From assembly GCA_024742415.1 (NCBI GenBank), contig JANSYN010000003.1, positions 301,048-365,047 on the forward strand: 64,000 nt of DNA. Reading direction: 5' to 3'. A model generated the notes under the pieces. That model saw only the letters and a list, made by a program, of their open reading frames with translations, had not been told where the DNA came from and searched no databases. The DNA comes from Gammaproteobacteria bacterium (GTDB lineage Bacteria; Pseudomonadota; Gammaproteobacteria; Pseudomonadales; Halieaceae). Position numbers and translations under genes: made by a program. Below, one piece after another: positions 1-10,015 of this stretch; the first letter of the stretch is position 1, and the number at the start of each line of letters is the position of its first letter.

Positions 1-1
1 C

Positions 2-922
2 GAGGGTATCGACATTCACTTCATCCACCTGCGCAGCCCACACGACAACGCCCTGCCGCTGATTATGTCGCACGGCTGGCCAGGTTCTATCGTTGAATTC
101 CACAAGGTAATCGATGCCCTGGCTGATCCCACCAGCTATGGCGGCAGCGCCGAAGACGCCTTCCACGTGGTGGTGCCCTGCCTGCCAGGCTATGGTTTTT
201 CCGCCAAGCCTGCGACGACGGGCACGTCCGTCGAAAAGATTGCACGTATGTGGGGCCAGTTGATGGCACAGCTGGGTTACGACCGCTACGTCGCCCAGGG
301 CGGCGATTGGGGCAGCATCATCACCCAGGCCATGGGAATCAGCGAAACCCAGCACTGCGCGGGCATCCACGTCACCATGCCGCTGGTGGCACCTGACCCC
401 GATACCATGAACGAGCTCACCGACAAGGAACAACAGGCACTGGTCGACATGGGGGCCTACGGCGATGTCGGCTCCGGTTACTCCAAGCAGCAATCGACCT
501 ATCCACAAACCCTGGGCTACGGCCTGGCCGACTCGCCCGTTGGACAAATGTCATGGGTGGTTGAAAAGTTTTATATGTGGACAGACTGCGAACGCAATGG
601 CACCCGCCACCCGGAGAACGTGCTGACGCGGGATGAGTTGCTCGACAACGTCATGATGTACTGGCTCAACAATGCCGGTGCCAGTTCCGCGCGCTTGTAC
701 TGGGAAAGCTTTAATAGTCCCAACATGGATCCTATCGACATGCCGGTGAGCTGCTCGATATTTCCACGAGAAATTTTCCGCTCCAGCAAACGCTGGGCAG
801 AAAAACGCTTCACGAACCTGGTGTACTGGAATGATCTTGACCAGGGCGGCCACTTCGCTGCCCTGGAACAGCCCGAACTGTTTATCGAAGAGGTGCGCAA
901 GGGCTTTCGACCGATGCGCTAG
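2..922 (+). CDS. Epoxide hydrolase family protein (alpha/beta hydrolase), 5' truncated by window edge
   Basis: Frame is open back to base 2 (EGIDIHFIHLRSPHDNALPLIMSHGWPGSIVEF); HGWPGS oxyanion motif and GGDWG nucleophile region typical of EHN-type epoxide hydrolases. Confidence 0.88.
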   Translation, partial: EGIDIHFIHLRSPHDNALPLIMSHGWPGSIVEFHKVIDALADPTSYGGSAEDAFHVVVPCLPGYGFSAKPATTGTSVEKIARMWGQLMAQLGYDRYVAQGGDWGSIITQAMGISETQHCAGIHVTMPLVAPDPDTMNELTDKEQQALVDMGAYGDVGSGYSKQQSTYPQTLGYGLADSPVGQMSWVVEKFYMWTDCERNGTRHPENVLTRDELLDNVMMYWLNNAGASSARLYWESFNSPNMDPIDMPVSCSIFPREIFRSSKRWAEKRFTNLVYWNDLDQGGHFAALEQPELFIEEVRKGFRPMR

Positions 923-954
923 GCACGCGCAACCGCATCACACCCGGCAAGGGC

Positions 955-3030
955 TCAGTCGTCGAACTCTTCGCTTGTGATCAAGCTGCTGCTGAACTGC
1001 GACGGTCCGCGCAGAGGCGCCTGATCGTCGCGCTTGCGCAAGTCATGCATTATGGCTTCACCGCTTGGCTCGAGTTCATCCGACAGCAAACGCGCGTTCA
1101 CTGGCATCAGAGTGGGCGGTGGGGCGCTGTCCAGATCCACTAGTGCATCGTCGTAATCCACGCCGTTAGCCGTAGGCTTGTTGCCGTTGACCGCACTGCC
1201 GCCGGGATGGGCCAGGGGTTTGCGCTGCACAGGCGGCACCGTGCGGACCGGTTCAGCTCGCCCGGCAGACCTGTCCTGAGGCGGTAACAGGTGCGGCTCG
1301 CGCGGCTCCAGCTCCAGCGACTCTGGATCCAGCAGCTCCACCTCATAGCCCTCGATCTTGGGTTCCGGGATGGATTCGCGCAGGGTTGGCGCAGGCGCCT
1401 GATCTACCTCAAACCTGGGCAGCTCATCCAGCGGAGGATTGGGAGACTGCTGCCCGGGGCCACGTTCTGCGACATCGATGTCGCTGGCTGCAGGCGGCAG
1501 TTCCGCGGCCGAGCGCTCCAGCGCGCTCTCTTCCACCACGCTGGACGTGTCCAACGGTACTGGCGCCGTGGAGCTGGCCGGCACGGGCGCATCATAGAAG
1601 GGTCCAGCCGTGGCCCGACCGCCCGTGGCGCTGCCGATAAACGCGAGGTCCTGCAGCGGATCCTCCAATTCAGTCAGGCCATGCTGGGGCGGCGGGGCCG
1701 ACCGCTGCGGCTGCGCCGCCTGGGCAATCTCTGCCAGCGTGCCGCCCGCTTCAGTGCCGTCCTGCGCACGGGTTACGTCGCGCAAGGTGCCGGTGCTATC
1801 AGGTATTTGGGTGGGGGGTATGCGTCGCTCCGGCGTGTGAGCAGCATCGCTATCGGCAGGTTTGGCGTCCGCCCAGGCGCGCTTTGCCGCGGCCTCTGGA
1901 TCTTTTGCTGCTGCGTCTGTGCTTGCGGCGCTCGCGGCGCCGACTTCAGCTTCAGCGTCTGGCTTAGCGCGCGGCGGTGGGTCAGGCACCAACCGTGGAA
2001 ACCGCGCCAGGTTGGGTGTCTGCCCCGGTGCGGCGGACGTTTTGAAGGTATCCGGCGTCACCAGACTGGCCTGTTCGGCCAACGTCGACACCCCCTCGGG
2101 AGCGCGCGCGGCCAATTGCAGGGACCGTGTTGCCACGCTGGCGCGACTGCTGGCGGCGGCGGGCGCTGCTGTATCTGCCATCACGCGGTGCTCTGCGCCC
2201 AGGGAAGCACTCACCACGCCTGAAGCGCCGGCAGCACTGGCGGCACCAGCGGCCTGTGCCATCGGCAGGTATTGCTCGGCCTGTTCCTGTGGCAGATGTT
2301 CATCGTCGTCCTGCAGGCGTTCATCATGCTGGGCATCGCTGCTCATGGCACGCTGGCGCAGTACCTCACTGGCACAATCAGCCCACCGGCCAAAATGCGC
2401 CGACAGCGAAGGATCTGGCATGCGATGCTTGCGAAATTCACGCATGGCATTCATAAAGCGCTGCTTGACGGCACGGTAGTAGTGAATGTGATCTTCGGTT
2501 TGCAGGGGTATGACATCCGCATCCCCGCGCACCAGTAACATCTGCGGCGGCAACTGGCCCTGCAGGCTGTGCAGCAGATCCGCCATAAAGCACAGGCGAA
2601 ACGCCGCGTTGAAGGTATCCTTTGCCTGCGTGTCACAGGGGATGTACAGGAAATCGCCAAAATCAGAGTAGCCGCTGGTGCGCATGAGCAAGTTGACGTT
2701 GCCACTGAGGGGCCCCAGTGCAAGCATGCCGTTGACGATAAAATCGGCCCCGCTGCGCATGGCGTCCAGCGTGTCGGCACGCCTTCTTGCCTCGCTTTGC
2801 TGCCACGGGATGAGTACGACATCCCTGCCCTCTTCACGCAGGGTCTCGACCATGTCGTCCTGGGGCAAGGCGTCGTCTACGGGCGCCTCAGTGCCGGCAT
2901 CCGGCAGGATCCCGTGGTCAGGATTTTCGAGGGTCAGGCGCTCCATCCACAGGGCAAAAGGTGACTCCCTGAAGAGCAAAAAATCATTTGGCGTGTACGT
3001 GACGGCCTGATCGACCTTGTAGCGATACAT
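955..3030 (-). CDS. Hypothetical protein: N-terminal RecB-like (TM0106-like) domain plus long Pro/Ala-rich low-complexity tail
   Basis: Long ORF; likely start MYRYKVDQAVTYTPNDFLLFRESPFALWMERL at 3030; N-terminus resembles the TM0106 RecB-like family; remainder compositionally biased. Confidence 0.6.
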   Translation of the reverse strand: MYRYKVDQAVTYTPNDFLLFRESPFALWMERLTLENPDHGILPDAGTEAPVDDALPQDDMVETLREEGRDVVLIPWQQSEARRRADTLDAMRSGADFIVNGMLALGPLSGNVNLLMRTSGYSDFGDFLYIPCDTQAKDTFNAAFRLCFMADLLHSLQGQLPPQMLLVRGDADVIPLQTEDHIHYYRAVKQRFMNAMREFRKHRMPDPSLSAHFGRWADCASEVLRQRAMSSDAQHDERLQDDDEHLPQEQAEQYLPMAQAAGAASAAGASGVVSASLGAEHRVMADTAAPAAASSRASVATRSLQLAARAPEGVSTLAEQASLVTPDTFKTSAAPGQTPNLARFPRLVPDPPPRAKPDAEAEVGAASAASTDAAAKDPEAAAKRAWADAKPADSDAAHTPERRIPPTQIPDSTGTLRDVTRAQDGTEAGGTLAEIAQAAQPQRSAPPPQHGLTELEDPLQDLAFIGSATGGRATAGPFYDAPVPASSTAPVPLDTSSVVEESALERSAAELPPAASDIDVAERGPGQQSPNPPLDELPRFEVDQAPAPTLRESIPEPKIEGYEVELLDPESLELEPREPHLLPPQDRSAGRAEPVRTVPPVQRKPLAHPGGSAVNGNKPTANGVDYDDALVDLDSAPPPTLMPVNARLLSDELEPSGEAIMHDLRKRDDQAPLRGPSQFSSSLITSEEFDD

Positions 3031-3205
3031 AGTTTCCAGCCTGTTGCCCCAAAACTGCCTGAAAACAGCGTAAGTCGCATTTCTACTTATGCCGTTTATG
3101 TATTTATATCGGAATGGCCCGCCACTGTAAACGCTACGACCAATAAAGTAGCCCGAGCGGTGTTCTTGCAGCCGCAATCACCTAAAAAATGACCGCGACT
3201 GATGG

Positions 3206-4927
3206 TTACCGACGCTGATAGATGGTTGCGCCGCCAACGATGGTGCGATCCACCTTCAAAGCGCGCATGTTGATTGGGTCCTCCAGTGGATTCCCGGACA
3301 GCACCACCAGGTCGGCATACTTGCCGGGCTCAAGCGAACCCCGGTTGTCCTCCTGGAAAATCTGCCAGGCAGCATCAATGGTTACAGATCGCAGCGCTTG
3401 CATCACACCAATACTTTGCTGCGGCCCCAACACGTCACCACCATAGGTGATGCGGTGTACCTGGCTCCACACCGCCTGCAGCGGCTCCATCGGTACAACC
3501 GGCGTGTCCAGGTGCGAGGTGAAGCGCACCCCGTACTGCAGCGCCCATGCCGCCGGACTGATCGTTGCCGCCCGTTGTGGACCCATAAAAATATCGCGGT
3601 GACGATCACCCCAATACCAGGTGTGGGCACTGAAGAAACTCGGCGTGACGCCCAGGGCCTGCATGCGTTGGATCTGGTCTTCGCGCGCCATCTGCGCATG
3701 GATGATAATCAGGCGCGGGTCTACGACCGGCCGCTGGCGCTGCGCGGCCTCAAACGCATCGAGAATATCCTCGATAGACTGATCGCCGTTGCCGTGAATG
3801 GCCATCTGGTAACCGGCCGCATGCAGGGCGGCCACCTTCTCAAAAAGCGCATCACGACTGATCGTTGGGTAACCGGCATACTCGGCATCGCCCTTATAGG
3901 GCGTGTAATACGGACGACTGAGATAACCGGTGTAACCCTGAATACTGCCATCAGCAATCAGTTTCACGGGGCCCACCAGCAGCTTGTCGGTGGTGTATTT
4001 GCCCGCATCGAAATCGCCGCTGAGCAGCGCGTCATAGAACGCGATCTCGGCGGGAAATATCACCAGCCGCTGATGCACCATTCCCAGTTTGCTGAACAAT
4101 GCCAGGCCGCTTGCCAGTTGCTGGTCAACCCCGCCCGACTGCGCGGTCGTCACGCCCCGGGCGGAGTAATCCTGTGCTGCGGCCTTGACCATGCGGAACA
4201 CGTCCAGCAGCGGCATGTCCTGCGCCTTCAGCAGTAAATCCATGCGCGCGTTTTCTTCCAGCAATCCGTTGGGCTCCGCAGAACCTGCCTGCCGCCCGAT
4301 GACGCCGCCAGGAGGATCCGGCGTTGCAGCGGTAATACCCACCAACTCCAGGGCCGCGCTATTGGCAACCACCATATGACCAGAGACATGAATGGCCACC
4401 ACGGGGTGTTCGCTCGACACGCTGTCCAGCTCAGCTCGCGTGGGGTGACGCTGCTCTTCAAGCAACGTGTCGTCATAGCCCCAGCCCACCACAAACTCAC
4501 CGGGCTCTCGTTGCCTGGCCAGCTCACGCAGGGCATCCAGCACCTGCGGGATGGTCGTGTGGGTGCCAATCGGTGGGCTGTTGAGGTCGGCATTCACACT
4601 CATCATGCCAGAGCCGGGGAAGTGCCCGTGGGCATCAATGAAACCCGGCAGCAAGGTGCGCCCCTTGAGGTCAAACACCAGGGTAGTGTCATCCACCAGT
4701 GACATGATGTCGTCGGTTGTACCCACGGCCTCAATCCGATCACCGCGCGCAGAGAGTGCCTGCGCAATGCGGTTGCTGGCGTCCATGGTCAGCACCGTGC
4801 CATTGATAAACACCTGGTGCTCAGGCGCCGGCGGCGTACGAGTGGCTATTTGGAACAACACACCCAGCCCTGCGACCAGGGCGAGCACTATAAGTATTGC
4901 GGTCTTCCAGTTCATACTGAATGGCAT
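3206..4927 (-). CDS. Amidohydrolase family protein (YtcJ-like), N-terminal membrane anchor
   Basis: LLPGFIDAHGHFPG, DGSIQGYTG, SLEPGKYADLVVLSGNP motifs; hydrophobic N-terminus. Confidence 0.9.
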   Translation of the reverse strand: MPFSMNWKTAILIVLALVAGLGVLFQIATRTPPAPEHQVFINGTVLTMDASNRIAQALSARGDRIEAVGTTDDIMSLVDDTTLVFDLKGRTLLPGFIDAHGHFPGSGMMSVNADLNSPPIGTHTTIPQVLDALRELARQREPGEFVVGWGYDDTLLEEQRHPTRAELDSVSSEHPVVAIHVSGHMVVANSAALELVGITAATPDPPGGVIGRQAGSAEPNGLLEENARMDLLLKAQDMPLLDVFRMVKAAAQDYSARGVTTAQSGGVDQQLASGLALFSKLGMVHQRLVIFPAEIAFYDALLSGDFDAGKYTTDKLLVGPVKLIADGSIQGYTGYLSRPYYTPYKGDAEYAGYPTISRDALFEKVAALHAAGYQMAIHGNGDQSIEDILDAFEAAQRQRPVVDPRLIIIHAQMAREDQIQRMQALGVTPSFFSAHTWYWGDRHRDIFMGPQRAATISPAAWALQYGVRFTSHLDTPVVPMEPLQAVWSQVHRITYGGDVLGPQQSIGVMQALRSVTIDAAWQIFQEDNRGSLEPGKYADLVVLSGNPLEDPINMRALKVDRTIVGGATIYQRR

Positions 4928-5155
4928 CCAATGTGAGTGCTGGCGTCTATGGGCGCCAGCGACAATAAAAACTCAAGGGCTGTTACGCGTGGAAACGCGT
5001 CGCCGGCCACAGGGGTGGCATTGGCTTCGACGCCTGCAGTGGCCGTTGTTGAGCGCAGCGCCTGCACGCATACCTGGCACCTCCCGCGCGCATGCGCCGG
5101 CTGCCACCTGCAGGCCAGCCAGCACAGCATCAACACCGGCCAGGCCAGGACCCGG

Positions 5156-6286
5156 TCAGGCCGCGTCTCCAATGAGAATGTCTGCCAGTGCCGCGCGATG
5201 CCAGGCCGCATCGCCAAACAACAGCTGGCTGTGTTTCTGGCGCTTGAAGTACAGGTGCAGGAAGCACTCCCAGGTAAAGCCAATACCGCCATGACACTGT
5301 ACCGAGCGGCCCGATGCAAACGCGGCAGTTTCGCTGGCCGAGGCTTTTGCCATGTGCGCGTACTTCGCTGCTTTTTCGGGCTCGGTATCGCAGGCGCAGG
5401 CTGCGTTGTACACCAGGGATTTGGTTTCATCGATTTGGATCATCACGTTGACCAGTGGGTGCTTGACCGCCTGGAAAAACCCCAGCGGTCGCTCGAACTG
5501 CTGGCGCGTCGAAACGTATTCAACCGTCGTTTGCAGCTGCCACTCCGCCGCACCGACGATATCCGCCGCCAGAATACTCCAGATGGCCGGCATGGCCGCG
5601 TCCAGGGCTGCGGCGCCGTTCGCACTGACCTGCGTGGCAGCGGCCGCATCGAACACGATATGCGCCTGGTCACGGGTCAGATCAACGATTGCATCGGCCT
5701 GTACTGTCACCCCGGGTGCGTCTGTGGCGATCCAGTACAATTCGATCGCACTGCCATTGCGCGCACTGACCAACACGCGGTCAACCTTGCCGGCATCCTG
5801 CACGAAGCAGGCAACGCCGCTGAGCCTGCCGTCCTGCACCACAACATCGGTGGCGTCAACACGCCAGTCGCCGCTGGCCGGTGTCACCGCCAGCGATGCA
5901 GCGGTGCCCTGCGCGATCTCCGCCAGTGCCTGCTCTGCCGCAGCACCCTCGCAAGCAGCCAGGACGTAAGTTGTATTGAGTGTTGCCAGCAGGGGGCACG
6001 GGAAAGCCGCGCGACCCAGTTCCTCAACCAGCCCGGCGACTGCCACCACAGGCATGCCCAGGCCCTCGGCAGATTCGGGTACGGCGAGGCTGGTCCAGCC
6101 CAACTCTACCATCTGGCGCCACAGCACCTGGTCCCACAAAACCTGTGGAGCCTTTTCCGGATCCGGATTGCCGGCAACCATGGCGTGCAGTTTATCGGTG
6201 GGAAAATTGTCGCTGAGAAACTTGCGCGCCGATGCTTTCAGCAGGGCGGCTTCTTCTGTGAAGCCAAAGTTATTCGGTTGTGTCAT
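5156..6286 (-). CDS. Acyl-CoA dehydrogenase family protein
   Basis: FGFTEEAALLKASARKFL..., QFERPLGFFQAVKHPL, QCHGGIGFTWECFLHLYFKR motifs. Confidence 0.9.
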   Translation of the reverse strand: MTQPNNFGFTEEAALLKASARKFLSDNFPTDKLHAMVAGNPDPEKAPQVLWDQVLWRQMVELGWTSLAVPESAEGLGMPVVAVAGLVEELGRAAFPCPLLATLNTTYVLAACEGAAAEQALAEIAQGTAASLAVTPASGDWRVDATDVVVQDGRLSGVACFVQDAGKVDRVLVSARNGSAIELYWIATDAPGVTVQADAIVDLTRDQAHIVFDAAAATQVSANGAAALDAAMPAIWSILAADIVGAAEWQLQTTVEYVSTRQQFERPLGFFQAVKHPLVNVMIQIDETKSLVYNAACACDTEPEKAAKYAHMAKASASETAAFASGRSVQCHGGIGFTWECFLHLYFKRQKHSQLLFGDAAWHRAALADILIGDAA

Positions 6287-6297
6287 GCAAATACTCC

Positions 6298-7533
6298 TTA
6301 CTTTGACTTGGGCATGCCAAGCACGCGCTCACCGAGGATGTTGCGCTGCACTTCACTGGTGCCTGCAGCGATGGTCATGCCGTAGCTGTTCATATACGCC
6401 ATGGGCCACTGTCCGCCGGCCGGTGCATTCTCGTCCCCGAGGTACAACGAAGACGCTGCGCCGGCAATCTCCATCGCCAGCGCTGCCGTGTCCTGGGTGA
6501 TTTCGCTGGAGAGGAGTTTATTCTGCAGTGGCAGTCGCGCCGGGTGATCGAGCAAGGCCGCGACGCGCGCACGGCGCTGGTTCTGGTTGAGACCCTCTTC
6601 GCGGATCACCTGGCGCATCATGCGATCACGAATCACCGCGTCCGCCGCAGCGGGTGCTCCATTGCGCTGCACGCCGCGCGCCAGATCAATCAAGTTGGCG
6701 GCATTGGTCGAATGGGTCGATTTGCTTTTCAAGCCACCGGAACGCGGCGTCACTTTCTCGCCTGCGCCGCGCTCATGCGCGAGTGTGGTCATGGCAACCT
6801 GCCAGCCTTTACCCGCGTCATCCAGGCGATACGTATCATCCACTTCAAGGTTGTCGAAGATAACCTCGTTAAAACCGGTTTCACCGGTGATCTTGATCAG
6901 CGGGCGTACTGTCACGCCCTTGCCGATCTGGGATTGTATCGGCACCACGAAATAAGACAGCCCATCGTACTTGTGCGACTTGTCTGTGCGCAGTAGCAAA
7001 ATCATCCACTGGGCAAAATGCGCCAGCGAGGTCCACACTTTATGACCGTTGATCACCCACTTGTCGCCGCGGCGCTCCGCAAAGGTCTGGACACTTGCCA
7101 GGTCTGACCCTGCACCTGGCTCGCTGAAGCCCTGACACCAGATATCCTGGCCGGAAAACAGCCGCGGCAGAAGGCGCTGCTTAAGCGCTTCCTGGCCGTG
7201 GTAGAAAACCGTGGGAGCTGCCATGCCCAGTCCAATCACGTTAGGCATATACGGTGTTCTGGCGCGAATCATTTCCTCGTTGGCAACGCGCTGGCAATCC
7301 GTTCTGCCGCCGCCGCCCACCTCCTGTGGATAATCACAGCCGACCATGCCCGCGTCGTAGGCCGCTTGCTGCCAGTGCTGCAAATACTCCATTTGTCCGG
7401 GAGTCATGATTTCCAGTGGCGATAGCGGCAGGCGCACGGGGGGCTCGCCGGGCCTGTTGGCCTGCAGCCAATCGCGGCAATGCGCGCGAAACTCTGCCTG
7501 CTCTGGAGAGTCCTTCTTTGCGGATTCAGACAT
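6298..7533 (-). CDS. Acyl-CoA dehydrogenase family protein
   Basis: WCQGFSEPGAGSDLASVQT, KVWTSLAHFAQW, AAGTSEVQRNILGERVLGMPK motifs; adjacent to the second ACAD. Confidence 0.92.
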   Translation of the reverse strand: MSESAKKDSPEQAEFRAHCRDWLQANRPGEPPVRLPLSPLEIMTPGQMEYLQHWQQAAYDAGMVGCDYPQEVGGGGRTDCQRVANEEMIRARTPYMPNVIGLGMAAPTVFYHGQEALKQRLLPRLFSGQDIWCQGFSEPGAGSDLASVQTFAERRGDKWVINGHKVWTSLAHFAQWMILLLRTDKSHKYDGLSYFVVPIQSQIGKGVTVRPLIKITGETGFNEVIFDNLEVDDTYRLDDAGKGWQVAMTTLAHERGAGEKVTPRSGGLKSKSTHSTNAANLIDLARGVQRNGAPAAADAVIRDRMMRQVIREEGLNQNQRRARVAALLDHPARLPLQNKLLSSEITQDTAALAMEIAGAASSLYLGDENAPAGGQWPMAYMNSYGMTIAAGTSEVQRNILGERVLGMPKSK

Positions 7534-7694
7534 GTGATGCTCCTGTGGGGGCTCGCAGCGTAAAGGGCGTAGATTCTAACGGCGCAGGCGCACGATGCAA
7601 ACGCGGCCGGACACAGCAGATACGCAGCACGGCACGGATAACCTCCGCGCGTGCGGGCGCCGGCGAACGTCGTCGCACCATTGCGAGGGGCGCA

Positions 7695-7928
7695 TCAGTA
7701 GTGCGGGGGTTTTTCGTCCAGGGGCGAATCGGGCGCTGCCGCCTCGTGCTGCGCGATAAACGCCTCGTGACGCGCCTGCAGCAGCTCTATCTGACGGCGC
7801 AATAGCAGCAACTCACGCTGCTGTGCAGCGAGCGCGTCGTCCAGTCCACGCACGGTGTCCTCCTGGAATGCCACCTGGGCTTGCAGTTCCGCGACCTGCT
7901 GTTGTACTTCCTGTAGGGTATCGGCCAT
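7695..7928 (-). CDS. slyX: SlyX family protein
   Basis: 77-aa coiled-coil ORF with the SlyX C-terminal PPHY. Confidence 0.85.
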   Translation of the reverse strand: MADTLQEVQQQVAELQAQVAFQEDTVRGLDDALAAQQRELLLLRRQIELLQARHEAFIAQHEAAAPDSPLDEKPPHY

Positions 7929-8009
7929 GGTTTACTCCGGGCGGGAAACACACCTGTTATGTACCGCGCAACGATACACTGTCACTGACACAGGAGACAC
8001 TCAAGACCC

Positions 8010-8375
8010 ATGCCCAAATCCAAAAAAGCGTCCGGTGGACTGGTCTACTCGACCGATCGCGGTCGGCTCTGCCCCCAGTGCCAGCGAGCGGTTGCCGAGT
8101 GCGTTTGCGGCAAGGCAAGGCCCGCCAGCGTCGGCGACGGCATTGTGCGCCTGCACCGTGAAACCAAAGGTCGCGGCGGCAAGGCCGTGACGCTGGTCAA
8201 AGGCCTGCCACTGGCTGGCGATGAGTTGAAGTCACTGGCCAAAATACTCAAGCAGCGCTGTGGGGTGGGAGGCTCCATCAAGGACAATTGTATCGAAATA
8301 CAGGGAGACCAGCGGGCAACGCTCAAGCAAGAATTGGAAAATCGCGGGTACCGGGTAAAAATCGCTGGCAGTTAG
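8010..8375 (+). CDS. SUI1/eIF1-like translation initiation factor (YciH family)
   Basis: GGLVYSTDRG.LCP.C, GRGGKAVTLVKGL, LKKILKQRCGVGGSIKDNCIEIQGDQR motifs. Confidence 0.93.
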   Translation: MPKSKKASGGLVYSTDRGRLCPQCQRAVAECVCGKARPASVGDGIVRLHRETKGRGGKAVTLVKGLPLAGDELKSLAKILKQRCGVGGSIKDNCIEIQGDQRATLKQELENRGYRVKIAGS

Positions 8376-8732
8376 CCATAAATCGAAAGTTTTGAGCTTT
8401 TAATACCTTTTTCGTTCATTTTAGCCACATTTTTAGCGCATATAACATGTCAACAAGAGCCTGACACGCCCCCGTTTCAACCCTTTGTGGACTCAGTTAC
8501 ATGCACTTTCCATATAAATTGTGAAATTACCGCTTTAACTCGTTATTTTTATTGGACTATTTCGTTCCATGTGGTAAAACATACGCCGTGAGCACGGAAA
8601 TGTCGCGAACAGGGGGTCTTCTTGCCAAGCCGGAAGCCCGCCCCGTAAAAGACCAACGATACCGCGCCACACCCATAATAAAGATACACCGCAGTATCTA
8701 ATGGATTAGTCATCCATACGAGGACGTGGGAT

Positions 8733-9122
8733 ATGTATGTCACTGCTGAACACCTGAGAGATCAGGTTATACGCCCTACTTTGGAATACATGGGGGCGTG
8801 GACAGCCACCAGCGAAGCCTTCCTGCTCAATGCCGCCGTCAGTGCACCCGATCTCGGGTTGTTCTGCGCGCGCAAGGATGGTCTCGGGCTGTTCCACATC
8901 ACCGCGGCTCAACACCGCGATCTCTGGGACCGGTATCTGGCTTTCAACCCAGACCTTGCCAGTCGCGTGCGCGGCCTGGCAAGCCAACGGGCCTTCCTCA
9001 GCGACCCCGACAGCGAGTTACAGACTAACCTGAGCTATTGCACCGCAATAGCCTGGTTGCTCTACCATCGCGCTGGCGGCAGCGTGGAACAACCGGATAT
9101 TGATGTTGCCGTAAGCGCCTGA
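8733..9122 (+). CDS. Hypothetical protein
   Basis: 129-aa ORF following an AT-rich intergenic region; no recognised family. Confidence 0.5.
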   Translation: MYVTAEHLRDQVIRPTLEYMGAWTATSEAFLLNAAVSAPDLGLFCARKDGLGLFHITAAQHRDLWDRYLAFNPDLASRVRGLASQRAFLSDPDSELQTNLSYCTAIAWLLYHRAGGSVEQPDIDVAVSA

Positions 9123-9280
9123 GGGCACTGCGGGGCACTCACCGTTTTGCTTCGGGGCAGAAGCGCAGGCGCGTGATCGCCAGCAGGGCGGCGTGAGCGC
9201 GCGGCGGCACCATTACGCTGCCCCTGGCGCTGTAACATGCACACCCCCGGCCGCTAACTGTGGCCGGTCGGCCCGCCGCC

Positions 9281-10015
9281 TTACAATCGCCCGCTGATTG
9301 CCTCCCAGTGCGCCAGGTCCCCGGGGCGGTCGATATCAGCCAGGGTGGGCAGCAGGGCATAGCGCATCGCGAGCCGCTGCGCGTTGGCAACCGTACTGAC
9401 AAGTACCGTTTCACTACCCCAGGCCACATCGGCAAAGAGCGCATTCAGGGCCTCTGTCGCAGCATCCCGGTTGAGGCCAATCAATACGAACCCGCCGTCC
9501 TGTGCCGGCCCAATCACCAGTTCATTCTGTTCGAGCGCGTTGCTGGCCACGTGCAGATATGCGGGTGTAATCGCCGGGCAATCACTGCCCACCAGCAGCA
9601 CTTTGCGCGCGCTCTGCAAGCCCGCTGCAAGAGCGACCGCCATGCGCTCGCCCAGATCCCGACCGGACTGCGCCACCAGCGCTGCAACCCCCGCCTGCAA
9701 CTGCTGCGTGAATACTGGGTGATCGGTCGCGCCAGCCACGTGCAGCTGTACCGCGCCGAGGTCGGCCTGCAGCAGCTGCGTGGTGGTCCAGCGCAGCAGC
9801 TGCACGTGGATTTCACAGGCCTGCGCTGCACTCAGGTGCGGTATGAGCCGCGTTTTGACCTGACCCGGTACCGGTTCACGGGCGAACTGCACAAGCAGAC
9901 ATTCCGCACTTGCCAGGCGGGTGCTCGTGCATCGTTCACCGGCCGCTCGTTTGGAGTGGCGGGGCTCAGCGGCCATAGTAGTAATACCAAAGGCGCTCAG
10001 GCGAGACGCCAGCAA
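9281..10015 (-). CDS. TIGR04282-type (DUF2064) arsenosugar biosynthesis-associated glycosyltransferase
   Basis: FAREPVPGQVKTRLIP, VGSDCPAITPAYL, GPAQDGGFVLIGL motifs; next to the TIGR04283-like gene and arsS; exact start uncertain. Confidence 0.85.
   Translation of the reverse strand: MLASRLSAFGITTMAAEPRHSKRAAGERCTSTRLASAECLLVQFAREPVPGQVKTRLIPHLSAAQACEIHVQLLRWTTTQLLQADLGAVQLHVAGATDHPVFTQQLQAGVAALVAQSGRDLGERMAVALAAGLQSARKVLLVGSDCPAITPAYLHVASNALEQNELVIGPAQDGGFVLIGLNRDAATEALNALFADVAWGSETVLVSTVANAQRLAMRYALLPTLADIDRPGDLAHWEAISGRL

Noticed and set aside
4937-6385. 482-aa plus-strand ORF antisense to an acyl-CoA dehydrogenase
   Set aside because: Shadow ORF without recognisable domains; opposite strand is a clear ACAD.
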